Of a DNA stretch of 44,740 bases, positions 33,231 to 43,100 are shown in pieces; position 1 is the stretch's first letter; every line of letters begins with the position of its first letter. The DNA is from an uncultured Prochlorococcus sp. (GTDB lineage Bacteria > Cyanobacteriota > Cyanobacteriia > PCC-6307 > Cyanobiaceae). Below the pieces are notes generated by a model. It was not told the origin of the DNA and made no database searches. It saw only the letters and a program-made list of their open reading frames with translations. The stretch covers positions 1 to 44,740 of the forward strand of contig CACOCT010000006.1 in NCBI GenBank assembly GCA_902625845.1, given 5' to 3'. The translations under genes and the position numbers were made by a program.

Positions 33231-33940
33231 TTAACTCTCTCTGGTGAATATACAACAGTTTGATTATTCTCAACTTTTCCAACTAAAACTTTATAAGTCA
33301 AATCAACAAATAAACCGTTTTCAAGAACTCCTGGAATGTTATTGATCTGCTTTTCAATTTCTTTTGGTTTTTTTATACCGCCATTGAATAAAACATCCAA
33401 TACTAAATTACCCTCATCGGTAACAACAGGGCCAGCTTTTTTTTCTGCCATCCTTAACTTACAATTAGCATCCATTTTTTCTATCACATCTTTAACTTGT
33501 TTCCAAGCTGATGGTAGAACCTCAACAGGGAGGGGAAATACTTCATTTAAATTTTTTACTAATTTTGATTGATCAACAACTATTAATAATTTATTAGCTT
33601 TACTAGCAACTAATTTTTCTCTAACATGGCAAGCTCCTCCCCCTTTGATAAGTTGATAATCAGGATTAACTTCATCTGCACCATCAATGGCTAAGTCAAT
33701 TTGAGGAACTGAGACTAAATCAATCAACGGAATACCCAATTCTAGAGCTAAAACTTCTGACTGAAATGAAGTTGGAACTCCTCTTAAATTTTTTAATTCT
33801 CCAGCTTTAATTTTGTTAGCAAGAGTTTTTATCATGATTGCTGCTGTAGAACCTGATCCAAGACCTACAATCATGTTGCTAGTGACTTCATTAACAGCTG
33901 CTTCAGCAACTGCTTTTTTCATTTGATTTTGTAAATCCAA
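33227..33940 (-). CDS. rpiA: Ribose-5-phosphate isomerase A
   Basis: RpiA interconverts ribose 5-phosphate and ribulose 5-phosphate, serving the Calvin cycle and pentose phosphate pathway. The 237-residue protein shows [13 protein letters not shown] near the N-terminus, [10 protein letters not shown] with the catalytic acid region, and [14 protein letters not shown], all strongly conserved in RpiA. Its stop overlaps the end of the hisD tail frame. The HtrA gene follows upstream on the same strand, 46 bases away. Confidence 0.97.
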   Translation of the reverse strand: MDLQNQMKKAVAEAAVNEVTSNMIVGLGSGSTAAIMIKTLANKIKAGELKNLRGVPTSFQSEVLALELGIPLIDLVSVPQIDLAIDGADEVNPDYQLIKGGGACHVREKLVASKANKLLIVVDQSKLVKNLNEVFPLPVEVLPSAWKQVKDVIEKMDANCKLRMAEKKAGPVVTDEGNLVLDVLFNGGIKKPKEIEKQINNIPGVLENGLFVDLTYKVLVGKVENNQTVVYSPERVN

Positions 33941-33986
33941 AGTTTTATAAAATTTTTACTTTAGATTATAAATTTGAGTTAGTGCT

Positions 33987-35132
<1,146 letters not shown>

Positions 35133-35206
35133 CTATAACAAAATTATTAATTTTATTATAGTCTTATATTTTTTAAATTTTTGTTTAATTCAGCACATCT
35201 CTAGTG

Positions 35207-35236
35207 TTGATTTGCATAAGAAAACTTTTGTATAAT
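35207..35236 (+). promoter_or_regulatory. Promoter for rimP-nusA-ylxR-infB
   Basis: TTGATT at 35207-35212 and a perfect TATAAT at 35231-35236 are separated by 18 bases, a good sigma-70 arrangement. The predicted transcript starts near 35243, about 27 bases before the TTG start of rimP. It is the clearest two-box promoter I saw in the window. Confidence 0.6.
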
Positions 35237-35269
35237 TTAAACTAATAGCAATTTCTAACTTTTTCTAAA

Positions 35270-35737
35270 TTGATAAAAGAGAATAAAAGTAATTTAGAAA
35301 ATCTCATTAAAGAAATTGGAGAGAAATTTAAATATGAAATTCATAGCATAAATTTGTTAGCAAATCATAATCCCATGACAATACAAATCATCCTAAAAAA
35401 AATAGATGGTAAAGATATTACTATCGATGATTGTTTACTTTTTAATGAACCTGTCATGTGTGCAATTAATTCATCTAATCTTCTTAATTGTAGATATGTT
35501 TTAGAAATTAGTAGTCAAGGAGTCAGTGATGAATTAACCTCTAATAGAGACTTCAAAACTTTTAAAGGTTTTCCAGTTAGAGTTGAATTAAATCAAAATA
35601 ATTCAAAAATTAAAAATTTGAATGGTTTGCTTTATGAAAAGTCTAATGATTATCTAGCCATTAATATTAAGGGTAAAATACAAAAAATCCCCTTTAATGA
35701 AGTATCAAAGGTTATTCTTGCTACAATTAAAGATTAA
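35270..35737 (+). CDS. rimP: Ribosome maturation factor RimP
   Basis: RimP helps mature the 30S subunit. The 155-residue protein has the family layout: an N-terminal alpha/beta domain ([11 protein letters not shown]) and a central [14 protein letters not shown] segment (family consensus YxLEVSSPGxxRPL). A C-terminal SH3-like barrel follows ([11 protein letters not shown] to [11 protein letters not shown]). Start is TTG: no ATG or GTG lies nearby in frame upstream of the conserved region. It leads the rimP-nusA-ylxR-infB operon, whose order is widely conserved in bacteria. Confidence 0.92.
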   Translation: MIKENKSNLENLIKEIGEKFKYEIHSINLLANHNPMTIQIILKKIDGKDITIDDCLLFNEPVMCAINSSNLLNCRYVLEISSQGVSDELTSNRDFKTFKGFPVRVELNQNNSKIKNLNGLLYEKSNDYLAINIKGKIQKIPFNEVSKVILATIKD

Positions 35738-35772
35738 TCCAGTTCAATTTCAATTTATTTTACCCATCCTAG

Positions 35773-37128
35773 ATGGCATTAGTAATTCTCCCAGGTTTAA
35801 ACAATCTTATAGATGACATAAGTGAGGAAAAAAAATTACCTCCTCAAGTTGTCGAAGCAGCTTTACGTGAAGCTCTTTTAAAGGGTTATGAAAAGTATAG
35901 ACGTACTTTTTATATAGGTACAAAAGAAGATCCTTTTGATGAAGAATATTTTAGTAATTTTGATGTAGGATTGGATCTTGAGGAAGAAGGCTATAGAATT
36001 TTAGCAAGCAAGATAATAGTAGAAGAAGTTGAAAGCGAAGACCACCAAATTTCCTTAATAGAAGTTCAGCAAGTTGCTGATGATGCTCAAATTGGAGATA
36101 CAGTAGTATTAGACGTTACTCCCGATAAGGAAGACTTCGGTAGGATGGCAGCTTCAACTACGAAACAAGTTCTAGCTCAAAAACTTAGGGACCAGCAAAG
36201 AAAAATGATACAAGAAGAATTTGCTGATTTAGAGGATCCTGTTTTAACAGCGAGGGTTATTAGATTTGAAAGACAGTCTGTCATAATGGCGGTGAGTTCT
36301 GGGATTGGTAGGCCAGAAGTAGAAGCAGAGCTACCCAAAAGAGATCAATTACCGAATGATAACTATAGAGCTAATGCTACGTTCAAAGTATTTTTAAAAG
36401 AAGTTAGTGAAATAGCTAGAAAAGGTCCACAGCTTTTTGTAAGTAGGGCTAATGCCGGCCTAGTAGTTTATTTATTTGAGAATGAAGTGCCTGAGATCCA
36501 GGAAGGTTCTGTTAAAATAGTGGCAGTGTCAAGAGAAGCAAATCCACCTTCAAGGGCTGTGGGACCAAGAACAAAAGTAGCAGTTGATAGTATAGAAAGA
36601 GAAGTTGATCCCGTAGGAGCTTGCATTGGAGCGAGAGGAGCTAGGATACAACAGGTAGTAAATGAACTTAGAGGGGAAAAAATAGATGTTATAAAATGGT
36701 CTTCCGATCCAATCCAATATATTTTAAATTCGCTTAGTCCAGCAAAAGTTGATTTAGTAAGATTAGTTGATCCTGAAGGTCAACATGCACACGTATTAGT
36801 TCCACCAGATCAACTAAGCCTTGCGATTGGGAGAGAAGGTCAAAATGTCAGATTAGCCGCAAGATTAACCGGTTGGAAAATTGATGTTAAAAATTCACAT
36901 GAATATGATCAAGACTCAGAAGATGCCGCAGTCGCTGAATTAATTGAGCAAAGAGAAGAAGAAGAAAGTCTTCAAAAAGAGGCGGAAAAGAAATTTGAGG
37001 CTGAACAAGCTGCTAGAGCAGAAGAAGATGCAAGATTAAGGGAACTATATCCTTTACCAGAAGATGAAGAAGAGATTGATGAGCCTTATGAAGAAGAAAT
37101 AGTTACCTCCGAGGAAAGAACACGGTGA
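35773..37128 (+). CDS. nusA: Transcription termination/antitermination factor NusA
   Basis: NusA binds RNA polymerase and nascent RNA and modulates pausing and termination. In the 451-residue protein the N-terminal polymerase-binding domain covers about 1-120. S1 follows (about 130-195, with DPVLTARVIRFERQ), then two KH domains (VGACIGARGARIQQVV and LSLAIGREGQNVRLAARLTGW). The C-terminus is a highly acidic, Glu-rich tail rather than the acidic repeats of E. coli NusA, as usual in cyanobacteria. Its stop overlaps the YlxR gene start. Confidence 0.97.
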   Translation: MALVILPGLNNLIDDISEEKKLPPQVVEAALREALLKGYEKYRRTFYIGTKEDPFDEEYFSNFDVGLDLEEEGYRILASKIIVEEVESEDHQISLIEVQQVADDAQIGDTVVLDVTPDKEDFGRMAASTTKQVLAQKLRDQQRKMIQEEFADLEDPVLTARVIRFERQSVIMAVSSGIGRPEVEAELPKRDQLPNDNYRANATFKVFLKEVSEIARKGPQLFVSRANAGLVVYLFENEVPEIQEGSVKIVAVSREANPPSRAVGPRTKVAVDSIEREVDPVGACIGARGARIQQVVNELRGEKIDVIKWSSDPIQYILNSLSPAKVDLVRLVDPEGQHAHVLVPPDQLSLAIGREGQNVRLAARLTGWKIDVKNSHEYDQDSEDAAVAELIEQREEEESLQKEAEKKFEAEQAARAEEDARLRELYPLPEDEEEIDEPYEEEIVTSEERTR

Positions 37129-37385
37129 AGAAGAAAAGATCTATTTTGCGTAGGTGCATTTCTTGTAGAGCAATTCTTGATAGAGTCAACATGTTAAGAA
37201 TTACTCGTGAAGACAAATCAGCAATTTCTATAAATTCAGGGATTGGACGTTCGGCTTACATATGTAAATCAAAAAATTGCACTCAAGATCCAAAATTAAA
37301 AAAAAATCTTCAAAGAGCTTTAAAAACAAACTTTGATCATAAATTTTATGAGGTTTTTATAATCGAAACGCAAAACTACAAATAA
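37125..37385 (+). CDS. ylxR: YlxR family RNA-binding/nucleoid protein (DUF448)
   Basis: The 86-residue basic protein has the YlxR signature: RRCISCRAI near the N-terminus, then GRSAYICKSKNC. It starts at a GTG that overlaps the nusA TGA by four bases (GTGA), supporting translational coupling and this start. YlxR lies between nusA and infB in many bacteria. A role in RNA binding or in modulating transcription has been suggested but is not settled in cyanobacteria. Confidence 0.92.
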   Translation: MKKKRSILRRCISCRAILDRVNMLRITREDKSAISINSGIGRSAYICKSKNCTQDPKLKKNLQRALKTNFDHKFYEVFIIETQNYK

Positions 37386-37454
37386 CTTTCCAAAAAAGGA
37401 ATATAATTAAAATAAAGTTCTACATTTAATTATTTAGAACATATTTCCAACTCA

Positions 37455-40400
37455 ATGACTCTCAGCGATAAAATCAGAATTTATGAGCTTTCCAGAGATT
37501 TAAATCTGGACAATAAAGACATATTGGATGCCGCTCAAAAACTTTCAATAACAGTGAAAAATCACAGTAGCTCAATAAGTTTTAACGATGCACAAAAGAT
37601 AAAAAATCATTTAAAAAATAATGTTAATAAAAGTAAAAATATCATATCTGTTAATAAATCATCCTTAAGTTCTAAACCTCAACAAAATCAAGCTAAAAAT
37701 TCTGAGGATAGTTCGAAAAATCTTAAAACAAATGCAAATTTAAAAAATAAAAATTCTAAAGTAGTAAAACCGTCAAAACCTTTATTAACAAAGCCAAGTA
37801 TTTCAAAATTTACTAGTAAAGATAATTTATCAAAAAAAGAAGAAAAAAATCCACCTCTAATTATATCAACATCTAAATCCATAAATGAGCATAAAAATTC
37901 TAGCTTTTCTAATATCAAGAAATATGAAAGTAAAGTTAAGTTAAAAAGTAAATTAAATGACAAAAATGATCAACTTCCTAAATCGCCCAAGCCAACAATT
38001 CAATTAATTGAAAAGCCTAAAAATGTTAACAAGAATCAAATTCAGTCCACACAAACCAATAAAAATAAACTAAATAATCCAAAATATTCTAATTCTAATC
38101 GTGTTGAAAGTAATTCAATCAAAAATTTTCCTAAGAAAGCAGTCACATCAAGCCCGGAATTAGTTGGAGCGCCTATTAGAAGAGAGAACATTCAAAATAA
38201 ACAGAATATCAATTACAAACAAAGCTCAAATAATAAATCTGGAGGTCCAATTAAAAGTAATAATATCAATAAGCCCATAAACAGTAATAGAAATAATCAC
38301 TTAAATAGATCTTCAATACAAAATAGATATGGTACTCCCAACAGACCAAATAGCCCAACCAAAATGGGAAATCAGGGTAGGTCTATCTCACCAAATCGAC
38401 CAGGTACACCCAATAAAGCAGGCATTTCTAATAGACAGGGTATAGCTAATAGACCAAACTCACCAAATAAAAGAGGAGAATTTAACAAATCCAATTCAAA
38501 ATTCAATCGACAAATGGGCTCTGGAGTTAGAAAACCGGTTTCTCCAAATGAGCTAATGCAGCTTCAAAAAACTCGTTCTTCAAATAACGAAAAAACAAAT
38601 CAAACTGACTATAAGAGACCTAAGCCGATCATTGCTCAAAAGCAAAAACCAAAGGCACCTGCAGCAAGACCCAATTCAATTGTACCTGCCAAAAAAGCAC
38701 CGCATAGATCAAGTAGTGCCTCAAAAAAACCAGGAAGAACAGATTGGGATGATTCAGCAAAACTTGAAGCCTTAAGAAATAAAAGCCCTCAAAAACAGAG
38801 ACAAAAAGTCCACATTATTGGAGAGAATGACGATTCTCTTACTACAGAAACTAGTGGATTCGCTGGAGAACAAAAAACATCAATCTTATCTGCAAGTTTA
38901 GCCAGGCCTAAAAAAGCAAAGTCTGAGAATGAAAAATCACAAAAGCCAAATAACAAAGCTAAAAAGAAGAAAAAAGAAAGTACAAGGCAAAGACAAAAAA
39001 GAAGAGCTATGGAATTACGTGCTTCGAGAGAAGCGCAACAAGTAAGACCTGAAATGATCATAGTTCCTGAAGATAATTTAACCGTACAAGAATTAGCCGA
39101 TAAACTAAGACTTGAAAGTTCAGAAATAATTAAATCTCTATTCTTTAAAGGTATTACTGCTACTGTTACTCAATCATTAGATCTAACTACAATCGAAACT
39201 GTTGCTGAAGAATTCGGAGTTCCTGTTTTACAAGATGATGTTGAAGAAGCTGCAACAAAAACAGGAGATATGATTGAAAAAACTGATATAGATAGCTTAA
39301 TAACAAGGCCACCTGTTGTCACGGTAATGGGTCATGTAGATCATGGTAAAACAAGTCTTCTTGATTCAATCAGAAAGTCAAGAATAGCTTCGGGAGAAGC
39401 GGGAGGAATTACACAACATATTGGTGCGTATCAAGTTGAAGTCAACCATGAATCTAAGACCAAAAAACTTACTTTCTTAGATACACCAGGGCATGCTGCA
39501 TTTACTGCTATGCGCGCAAGAGGAACGAAAGTAACTGATATTGCAGTATTGGTTGTCGCAGCTGATGACGGGGTAAGACCTCAAACTCTTGAAGCGATAA
39601 GCCATGCAAGAGCTGCCAAAGTTCCAATAGTTGTAGCTATTAATAAAATTGACAAGGAAGGGTCATCACCAGATAGAGTAAAACAAGAGTTATCTGAAAA
39701 AGATTTATTAGCTGAAGATTGGGGAGGAGATACTGTAATGGTGCCAGTCAGTGCAATTAAAGGTCAGAATATCGATAAACTACTAGAAATGATTTTATTA
39801 GTGTCTGAAGTTGAGGATCTACAAGCAAATCCTCGAAGATTAGCAAAAGGCACTGTTATAGAAGCACATCTAGATAAGGCGAAAGGTCCTGTAGCAACTT
39901 TGTTAATACAAAATGGAACTTTAAAATCAGGTGATGTTCTTGCCGCTGGTTCTGTTCTTGGAAGAATTAGGGCTATGGTTGATGAACATGGAAATAGAAT
40001 TAAAGAAGCAGCTCCATCATTCCCTGTTGAAGCCCTAGGGTTTAGTGAAGTGCCTACTGCTGGAGATGAATTTGAAGTATATACAGATGAGAAATCAGCA
40101 AGAATGATTGTAGGAGAAAGAGCAACAGATGCAAGAGTAACAAAATTAGCTCAACAAATGGCCTCTAGAAGAGTAAGTTTATCTTCACTATCAAATCAAG
40201 CAAATGAGGGGGAACTTAAAGAATTAAATCTAATTCTAAAAGCAGATGTACAAGGGAGTGTCGAAGCTATTTTAGGTTCATTAGAACAACTACCTAAAAA
40301 TGAAGTTCAGGTTAGAGTACTCTTTTCTGCTCCTGGAGAAATTACAGAAACAGATATAGACTTAGCTGCTGCCTCAGGTTCTGTTATTATTGGTTTTAAT

Positions 40401-40835
40401 ACCTCTCTCGCTTCAGGTGCTAAAAGAGCCGCTGATACAAATGATGTTGATATTAGAGAATATGAAGTAATTTATAAATTATTAGAAGATATTCAATCCG
40501 CAATGGAAGGTCTATTAGAGCCTGATTTAGTTGAAGAGGCCCTAGGAGAAGCTCAAGTTAGAGCTACTTTTGCTGTTGGCAAAGGATCAATCGCAGGTTG
40601 TTATGTAAATACTGGAAAATTACAAAGGAATTGCTCATTGCGTGTACGCAGAGCTGGTCAAATTATTTACGAGGGGAATTTAGATTCTCTAAAAAGGTCT
40701 AAAGATGATGTAAAAGATGTAAACACAGGTTTTGAATGCGGTATCGGTTGTGATAAGTTTTCTAATTGGAACGAAGGAGATATTATTGAGGCTTATAAAT
40801 TAGTAACAAAGAAAAGAACATTAAGTAAAAACTAA
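37455..40835 (+). CDS. infB: Translation initiation factor IF-2
   Basis: IF-2 is the GTPase that brings initiator tRNA to the 30S subunit and promotes subunit joining. The protein (1126 residues) has an IF2_N-like first domain ([19 protein letters not shown]). About 500 residues of low-complexity, Asn/Lys/Ser/Pro-rich sequence follow, with repeated NRPxSPxK-type units at about 290-345. After a Lys/Arg-rich stretch comes a second IF2_N-like domain ([13 protein letters not shown]). The GTPase has its P-loop GHVDHGKT at 626-633, then DTPGHAAF and NKID. Domains II to IV reach the end. It is the last gene of its operon and overlaps the convergent DUF3493 gene by four bases. Confidence 0.97.
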   Translation: MTLSDKIRIYELSRDLNLDNKDILDAAQKLSITVKNHSSSISFNDAQKIKNHLKNNVNKSKNIISVNKSSLSSKPQQNQAKNSEDSSKNLKTNANLKNKNSKVVKPSKPLLTKPSISKFTSKDNLSKKEEKNPPLIISTSKSINEHKNSSFSNIKKYESKVKLKSKLNDKNDQLPKSPKPTIQLIEKPKNVNKNQIQSTQTNKNKLNNPKYSNSNRVESNSIKNFPKKAVTSSPELVGAPIRRENIQNKQNINYKQSSNNKSGGPIKSNNINKPINSNRNNHLNRSSIQNRYGTPNRPNSPTKMGNQGRSISPNRPGTPNKAGISNRQGIANRPNSPNKRGEFNKSNSKFNRQMGSGVRKPVSPNELMQLQKTRSSNNEKTNQTDYKRPKPIIAQKQKPKAPAARPNSIVPAKKAPHRSSSASKKPGRTDWDDSAKLEALRNKSPQKQRQKVHIIGENDDSLTTETSGFAGEQKTSILSASLARPKKAKSENEKSQKPNNKAKKKKKESTRQRQKRRAMELRASREAQQVRPEMIIVPEDNLTVQELADKLRLESSEIIKSLFFKGITATVTQSLDLTTIETVAEEFGVPVLQDDVEEAATKTGDMIEKTDIDSLITRPPVVTVMGHVDHGKTSLLDSIRKSRIASGEAGGITQHIGAYQVEVNHESKTKKLTFLDTPGHAAFTAMRARGTKVTDIAVLVVAADDGVRPQTLEAISHARAAKVPIVVAINKIDKEGSSPDRVKQELSEKDLLAEDWGGDTVMVPVSAIKGQNIDKLLEMILLVSEVEDLQANPRRLAKGTVIEAHLDKAKGPVATLLIQNGTLKSGDVLAAGSVLGRIRAMVDEHGNRIKEAAPSFPVEALGFSEVPTAGDEFEVYTDEKSARMIVGERATDARVTKLAQQMASRRVSLSSLSNQANEGELKELNLILKADVQGSVEAILGSLEQLPKNEVQVRVLFSAPGEITETDIDLAAASGSVIIGFNTSLASGAKRAADTNDVDIREYEVIYKLLEDIQSAMEGLLEPDLVEEALGEAQVRATFAVGKGSIAGCYVNTGKLQRNCSLRVRRAGQIIYEGNLDSLKRSKDDVKDVNTGFECGIGCDKFSNWNEGDIIEAYKLVTKKRTLSKN

Positions 40836-41068
40836 TTTTTATCCCTTTCAAAATAAAATAAAGTTGGAAATAAAATTGATGCACCTATTTGGATTAATAA
40901 ATTATTTTGTTGTATTTCGTTTCCACCAATTATTTGAGAAAGCATTATAAACAAACCTAGAAAAGCAGAGCCAGTACAAGCTGCCCAAATTAATCTTCGC
41001 AAACCTTTAAATGGAGCTTTTGTTTCTCGAAGTAATTTCTTCTTCAATTTAGGATCAATTTCTGACAT
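40832..41068 (-). CDS. DUF3493 family membrane protein
   Basis: The 78-residue protein has a basic N-terminus with [14 protein letters not shown], typical of the DUF3493 family (relatives of plant LPA3). Two hydrophobic helices follow (about residues 28-46 and 58-72) before a short charged end. Relatives are linked to photosystem II assembly in plants; for the short cyanobacterial form this is only inferred. The ATG at 41068 is preferred over the TTG at 41080. It overlaps the end of infB by four bases. Confidence 0.82.
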   Translation of the reverse strand: MSEIDPKLKKKLLRETKAPFKGLRRLIWAACTGSAFLGLFIMLSQIIGGNEIQQNNLLIQIGASILFPTLFYFERDKN

Positions 41069-41121
41069 CAATGATTTCAAACATAAACTTTAGTTTATAT
41101 TAAAAAAACTATTTGAACATT

Positions 41122-41193
41122 GTCGACATGGCTCAGTGGTAAAGAAACTGTCTCGTAAACTGATGTTCATTGTTTCGAATCCGATTATCAGCA
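41122..41193 (+). pseudogene. Decayed tRNA-Thr(CGU)-like sequence
   Basis: The sequence lines up base for base with a tRNA cloverleaf. The D loop is AGTGGTA, the anticodon loop CTCGTAA gives anticodon CGU (threonine) at 41154-41156, and the T loop is TTCGAAT. Every stem is damaged. I count two mismatches in the acceptor (C24-A90, C27-A87; last two digits of position), two in the D stem, two in the anticodon stem (A47-A63, T49-T61) and one in the T stem (T73-C81). The loops are intact but about 7 of 21 pairs fail. A functional tRNA is unlikely; a degenerate copy or remnant is more likely. It marks the left edge of a gene-poor region. Confidence 0.65.
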
Positions 41194-41334
41194 TTAACTA
41201 TTTAAATAATATCTTGAAGAGAAATGTTGTATTTGAGATATGAAATCTATCTGCAGAAAATTCTTACCGATTAATTATAGAAATTGATCTAACAGTTGAT
41301 ATTGGAATATTATAAATTATGTTTTTAAGGCTCA

Positions 41335-41360
41335 AGTAATTAATATTTTAATTAATTACT
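41335..41360. repeat. Perfect 10-base inverted repeat
   Basis: AGTAATTAAT and its exact reverse complement ATTAATTACT flank a six-base AT loop. The stem has only two G-C pairs and no T-run follows, so it is not a good terminator. It lies 30 bases before a candidate small gene and could be a protein-binding palindrome or chance in an AT-rich spacer. Confidence 0.5.
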
Positions 41361-41390
41361 CATATACGATATTTCCTATGAGAAAAGATA

Positions 41391-41519
41391 ATGTCATGTG
41401 GCTTAATTGTAATTGTAATATTATGTTTTGCTAATTTATTATCAATAATTACTAATAACCCTGTTTCAGATTCTCTAAATAGAATAATTGACTTGTCGAG
41501 AAATTTTTTAATTTTATAA
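41391..41519 (+). CDS. Candidate 42-residue membrane peptide
   Basis: The frame runs from ATG to TAA. It encodes a hydrophobic N-terminal helix (about residues 3-20, LIVIVILCFANLLSIIT) and a polar helix-like tail (SDSLNRIIDLSRNF). The layout resembles other tiny membrane proteins of picocyanobacteria, but I do not recognise the family. There is only a weak purine-rich stretch upstream and no second line of support, so it may be a chance frame. Confidence 0.35.
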   Translation: MSCGLIVIVILCFANLLSIITNNPVSDSLNRIIDLSRNFLIL

Positions 41520-41900
41520 AAGAGAATGAATTCTAGGATTTATGAATACATCCTTTCCTGGAATTTACAATATTAAAAGAAGACGTCACAAATGACATTA
41601 GATACCTAAAATTATGTCAGTTATTATACCCAAAAATCAGAGGCACCTCATAAATCAAGTTAAATTGATAGTTCAAGTTATCGGAAGTATCTTTGGATTA
41701 TTTGATATCAAATGTTTAACGAATAATTTTTGAGTTACATAATTAAATAAATCTATAAATTTTTCTTTTATTAATTCAAAAAAAGTAATAAAATATTAAT
41801 TGATCTAAATTAATCTGTTATGTTCACTTAAATTATTCATATAAATTAAATCATTTCAAATAAGAAAAAAGTTTAGTAGAGTTTTAGTAATATTAGATTT

Positions 41901-42040
41901 CTAATAGCGTCAAGAATAGATGAACAAGAAATTCTAAAATCAAAACAACTTCAAATGTTTTTAGAGCAGTAACTTCAAAATTCAAAAAAGATACTGCATA
42001 TTCAATTTACATAAAAAATTTAGTAGAAAATCAGCACATT
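41901..42040 (+). pseudogene. Possible frame-broken gene remnant before the methyltransferase
   Basis: One frame reads 23 codons ending IDEQEILKSKQLQMFLEQ then TAA at 41970-41972. The next frame, open from 41924, reads on as AVTSKFKKDTAYSIYIKNL to the methyltransferase ATG. Together they look like one helical, Lys/Gln-rich protein end interrupted by a frameshift near 41966. No start codon lies in either piece. This is pattern recognition only and may be chance. Confidence 0.2.
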
Positions 42041-42970
42041 ATGAATCAAAATTACATTATTCTAATTATTTCAATTATTAGCTTTTTTATCATTTTATGG
42101 ATTGCTAAGAATAGAAAATTTGAAACTACTGACTCAGTTTCTGATGCTTATGATACGTGGACAAATGATAGAATCTTGGAAAAATTATGGGGTGAACATA
42201 TTCACTTAGGTTACTATCATAACCCAAAAAAATTAGGGGATTTTAGAGAAGCCAAAGCTACATTTGTGCATGAATTAGTAAAATGGAGTGGGTTGGATAA
42301 ATTACCAAAGGGATCAAGAGTTTTAGACGTTGGATGTGGGATCGGAGGCAGTTCAAGAATCCTAGCCGAACATTATGGTTTCAATGTAATTGGAATAACA
42401 ATAAGTTCCGAACAAGTAAAAAGAGCAAGAGAACTAACAAAATCAACTTTAAATTGTACTTTTCAGCAAATGGATGCTATGAATTTGAAGTTTGAGGATG
42501 GAGAATTTGATGGAATTTGGAGTGTTGAGGCAGGCCCTCACATGCCAGATAAACAAAAATATGCAGATGAGATGCTACGAGTGTTAAGACCAGGAGGCTA
42601 TTTAGCTGTAGCAGATTGGAACTCTAGAGATCTAACTCTAAAAGCACCAAATATGATTGAGAAAATGGTTTTAAAGCAATTACTTGAACAATGGGCTCAT
42701 CCAAGCTTTAGCAGTATCAATAGCTTTAAGAAAAATCTTTCAAATAGTTCTTTTGTAGGAAGTCAAGTTGAAACAGATGATTGGACAAAAGAAACATTAC
42801 CATCTTGGTGGGAATCTATTTTTGAAGGAGCTAGAAGACCAAAAATATTTTTAACACTAGGTTTATCTTCACTAATAAAATCATTTAGAGAAATACCAAC
42901 TATTCTTTTGATGAATTGGGCTTTTGGAAATGGACTTATGCAATTTGGTGTATTTAGATGCAGAGGTTAA
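42041..42970 (+). CDS. MPBQ/MSBQ methyltransferase (Sll0418-like)
   Basis: The protein is SAM-dependent and methylates 2-methyl-6-phytyl- and -solanesyl-benzoquinol in tocopherol and plastoquinone synthesis, acting at the membrane. It has 309 residues with a hydrophobic N-terminal anchor (about 4-22). The SAM motif is VLDVGCGIGG (94-103). It also carries the family-specific segments AYDTWTNDRILEKLWGEHIH, IWSVEAGPHMPDK and QLLEQWAHPSFSSI, which I recognise as close to Synechocystis Sll0418. Gamma-tocopherol methyltransferase is a relative, but the anchor and these segments favour MPBQ/MSBQ methylation. A reductase or hydroxylase-like gene follows 130 bases downstream. Confidence 0.88.
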   Translation: MNQNYIILIISIISFFIILWIAKNRKFETTDSVSDAYDTWTNDRILEKLWGEHIHLGYYHNPKKLGDFREAKATFVHELVKWSGLDKLPKGSRVLDVGCGIGGSSRILAEHYGFNVIGITISSEQVKRARELTKSTLNCTFQQMDAMNLKFEDGEFDGIWSVEAGPHMPDKQKYADEMLRVLRPGGYLAVADWNSRDLTLKAPNMIEKMVLKQLLEQWAHPSFSSINSFKKNLSNSSFVGSQVETDDWTKETLPSWWESIFEGARRPKIFLTLGLSSLIKSFREIPTILLMNWAFGNGLMQFGVFRCRG

Positions 42971-43100
42971 AATAATTTGTAAATAATTTTTCAAAAATTG
43001 TTTTTCCTCATCAAATAAAACCATACATTATTAATTTAGATAATTATTATTTTACTAATCTTTATTCTTTAAAAGTTAATTTCAACAAAGGTTTATACTC

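Larger units (their letters stand above)
41197..42040. other. Gene-poor region of about 840 bases
   Basis: In a genome where most gaps are under 150 bases, this stretch between the tRNA-like remnant and the methyltransferase is exceptional. It is very AT-rich and full of stops in all frames. Contents I can name are a perfect 10-base inverted repeat (41335-41360), one candidate 42-residue membrane peptide (41391-41519), a weak 39-codon frame (41614-41733) and a frame-broken stretch at 41901-42040. No transposase, integrase or second tRNA fragment is recognisable. Confidence 0.7.

Noticed and set aside
38322-38490. Repeated segments in infB considered as a CRISPR-like or tandem DNA repeat
   Set aside because: Repeat units are short, degenerate and in frame; they are protein-level repeats of IF-2, not a DNA array.
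37688-39061. Minus-strand frames of 91 and 90 residues inside infB
   Set aside because: Phe/Leu-rich composition arises from the complement of Lys/Glu-rich codons in infB; no independent support.
41614-41733. 39-codon plus-strand frame in the gene-poor region
   Set aside because: No recognisable motif, weak start context and no flanking support; treated as chance.
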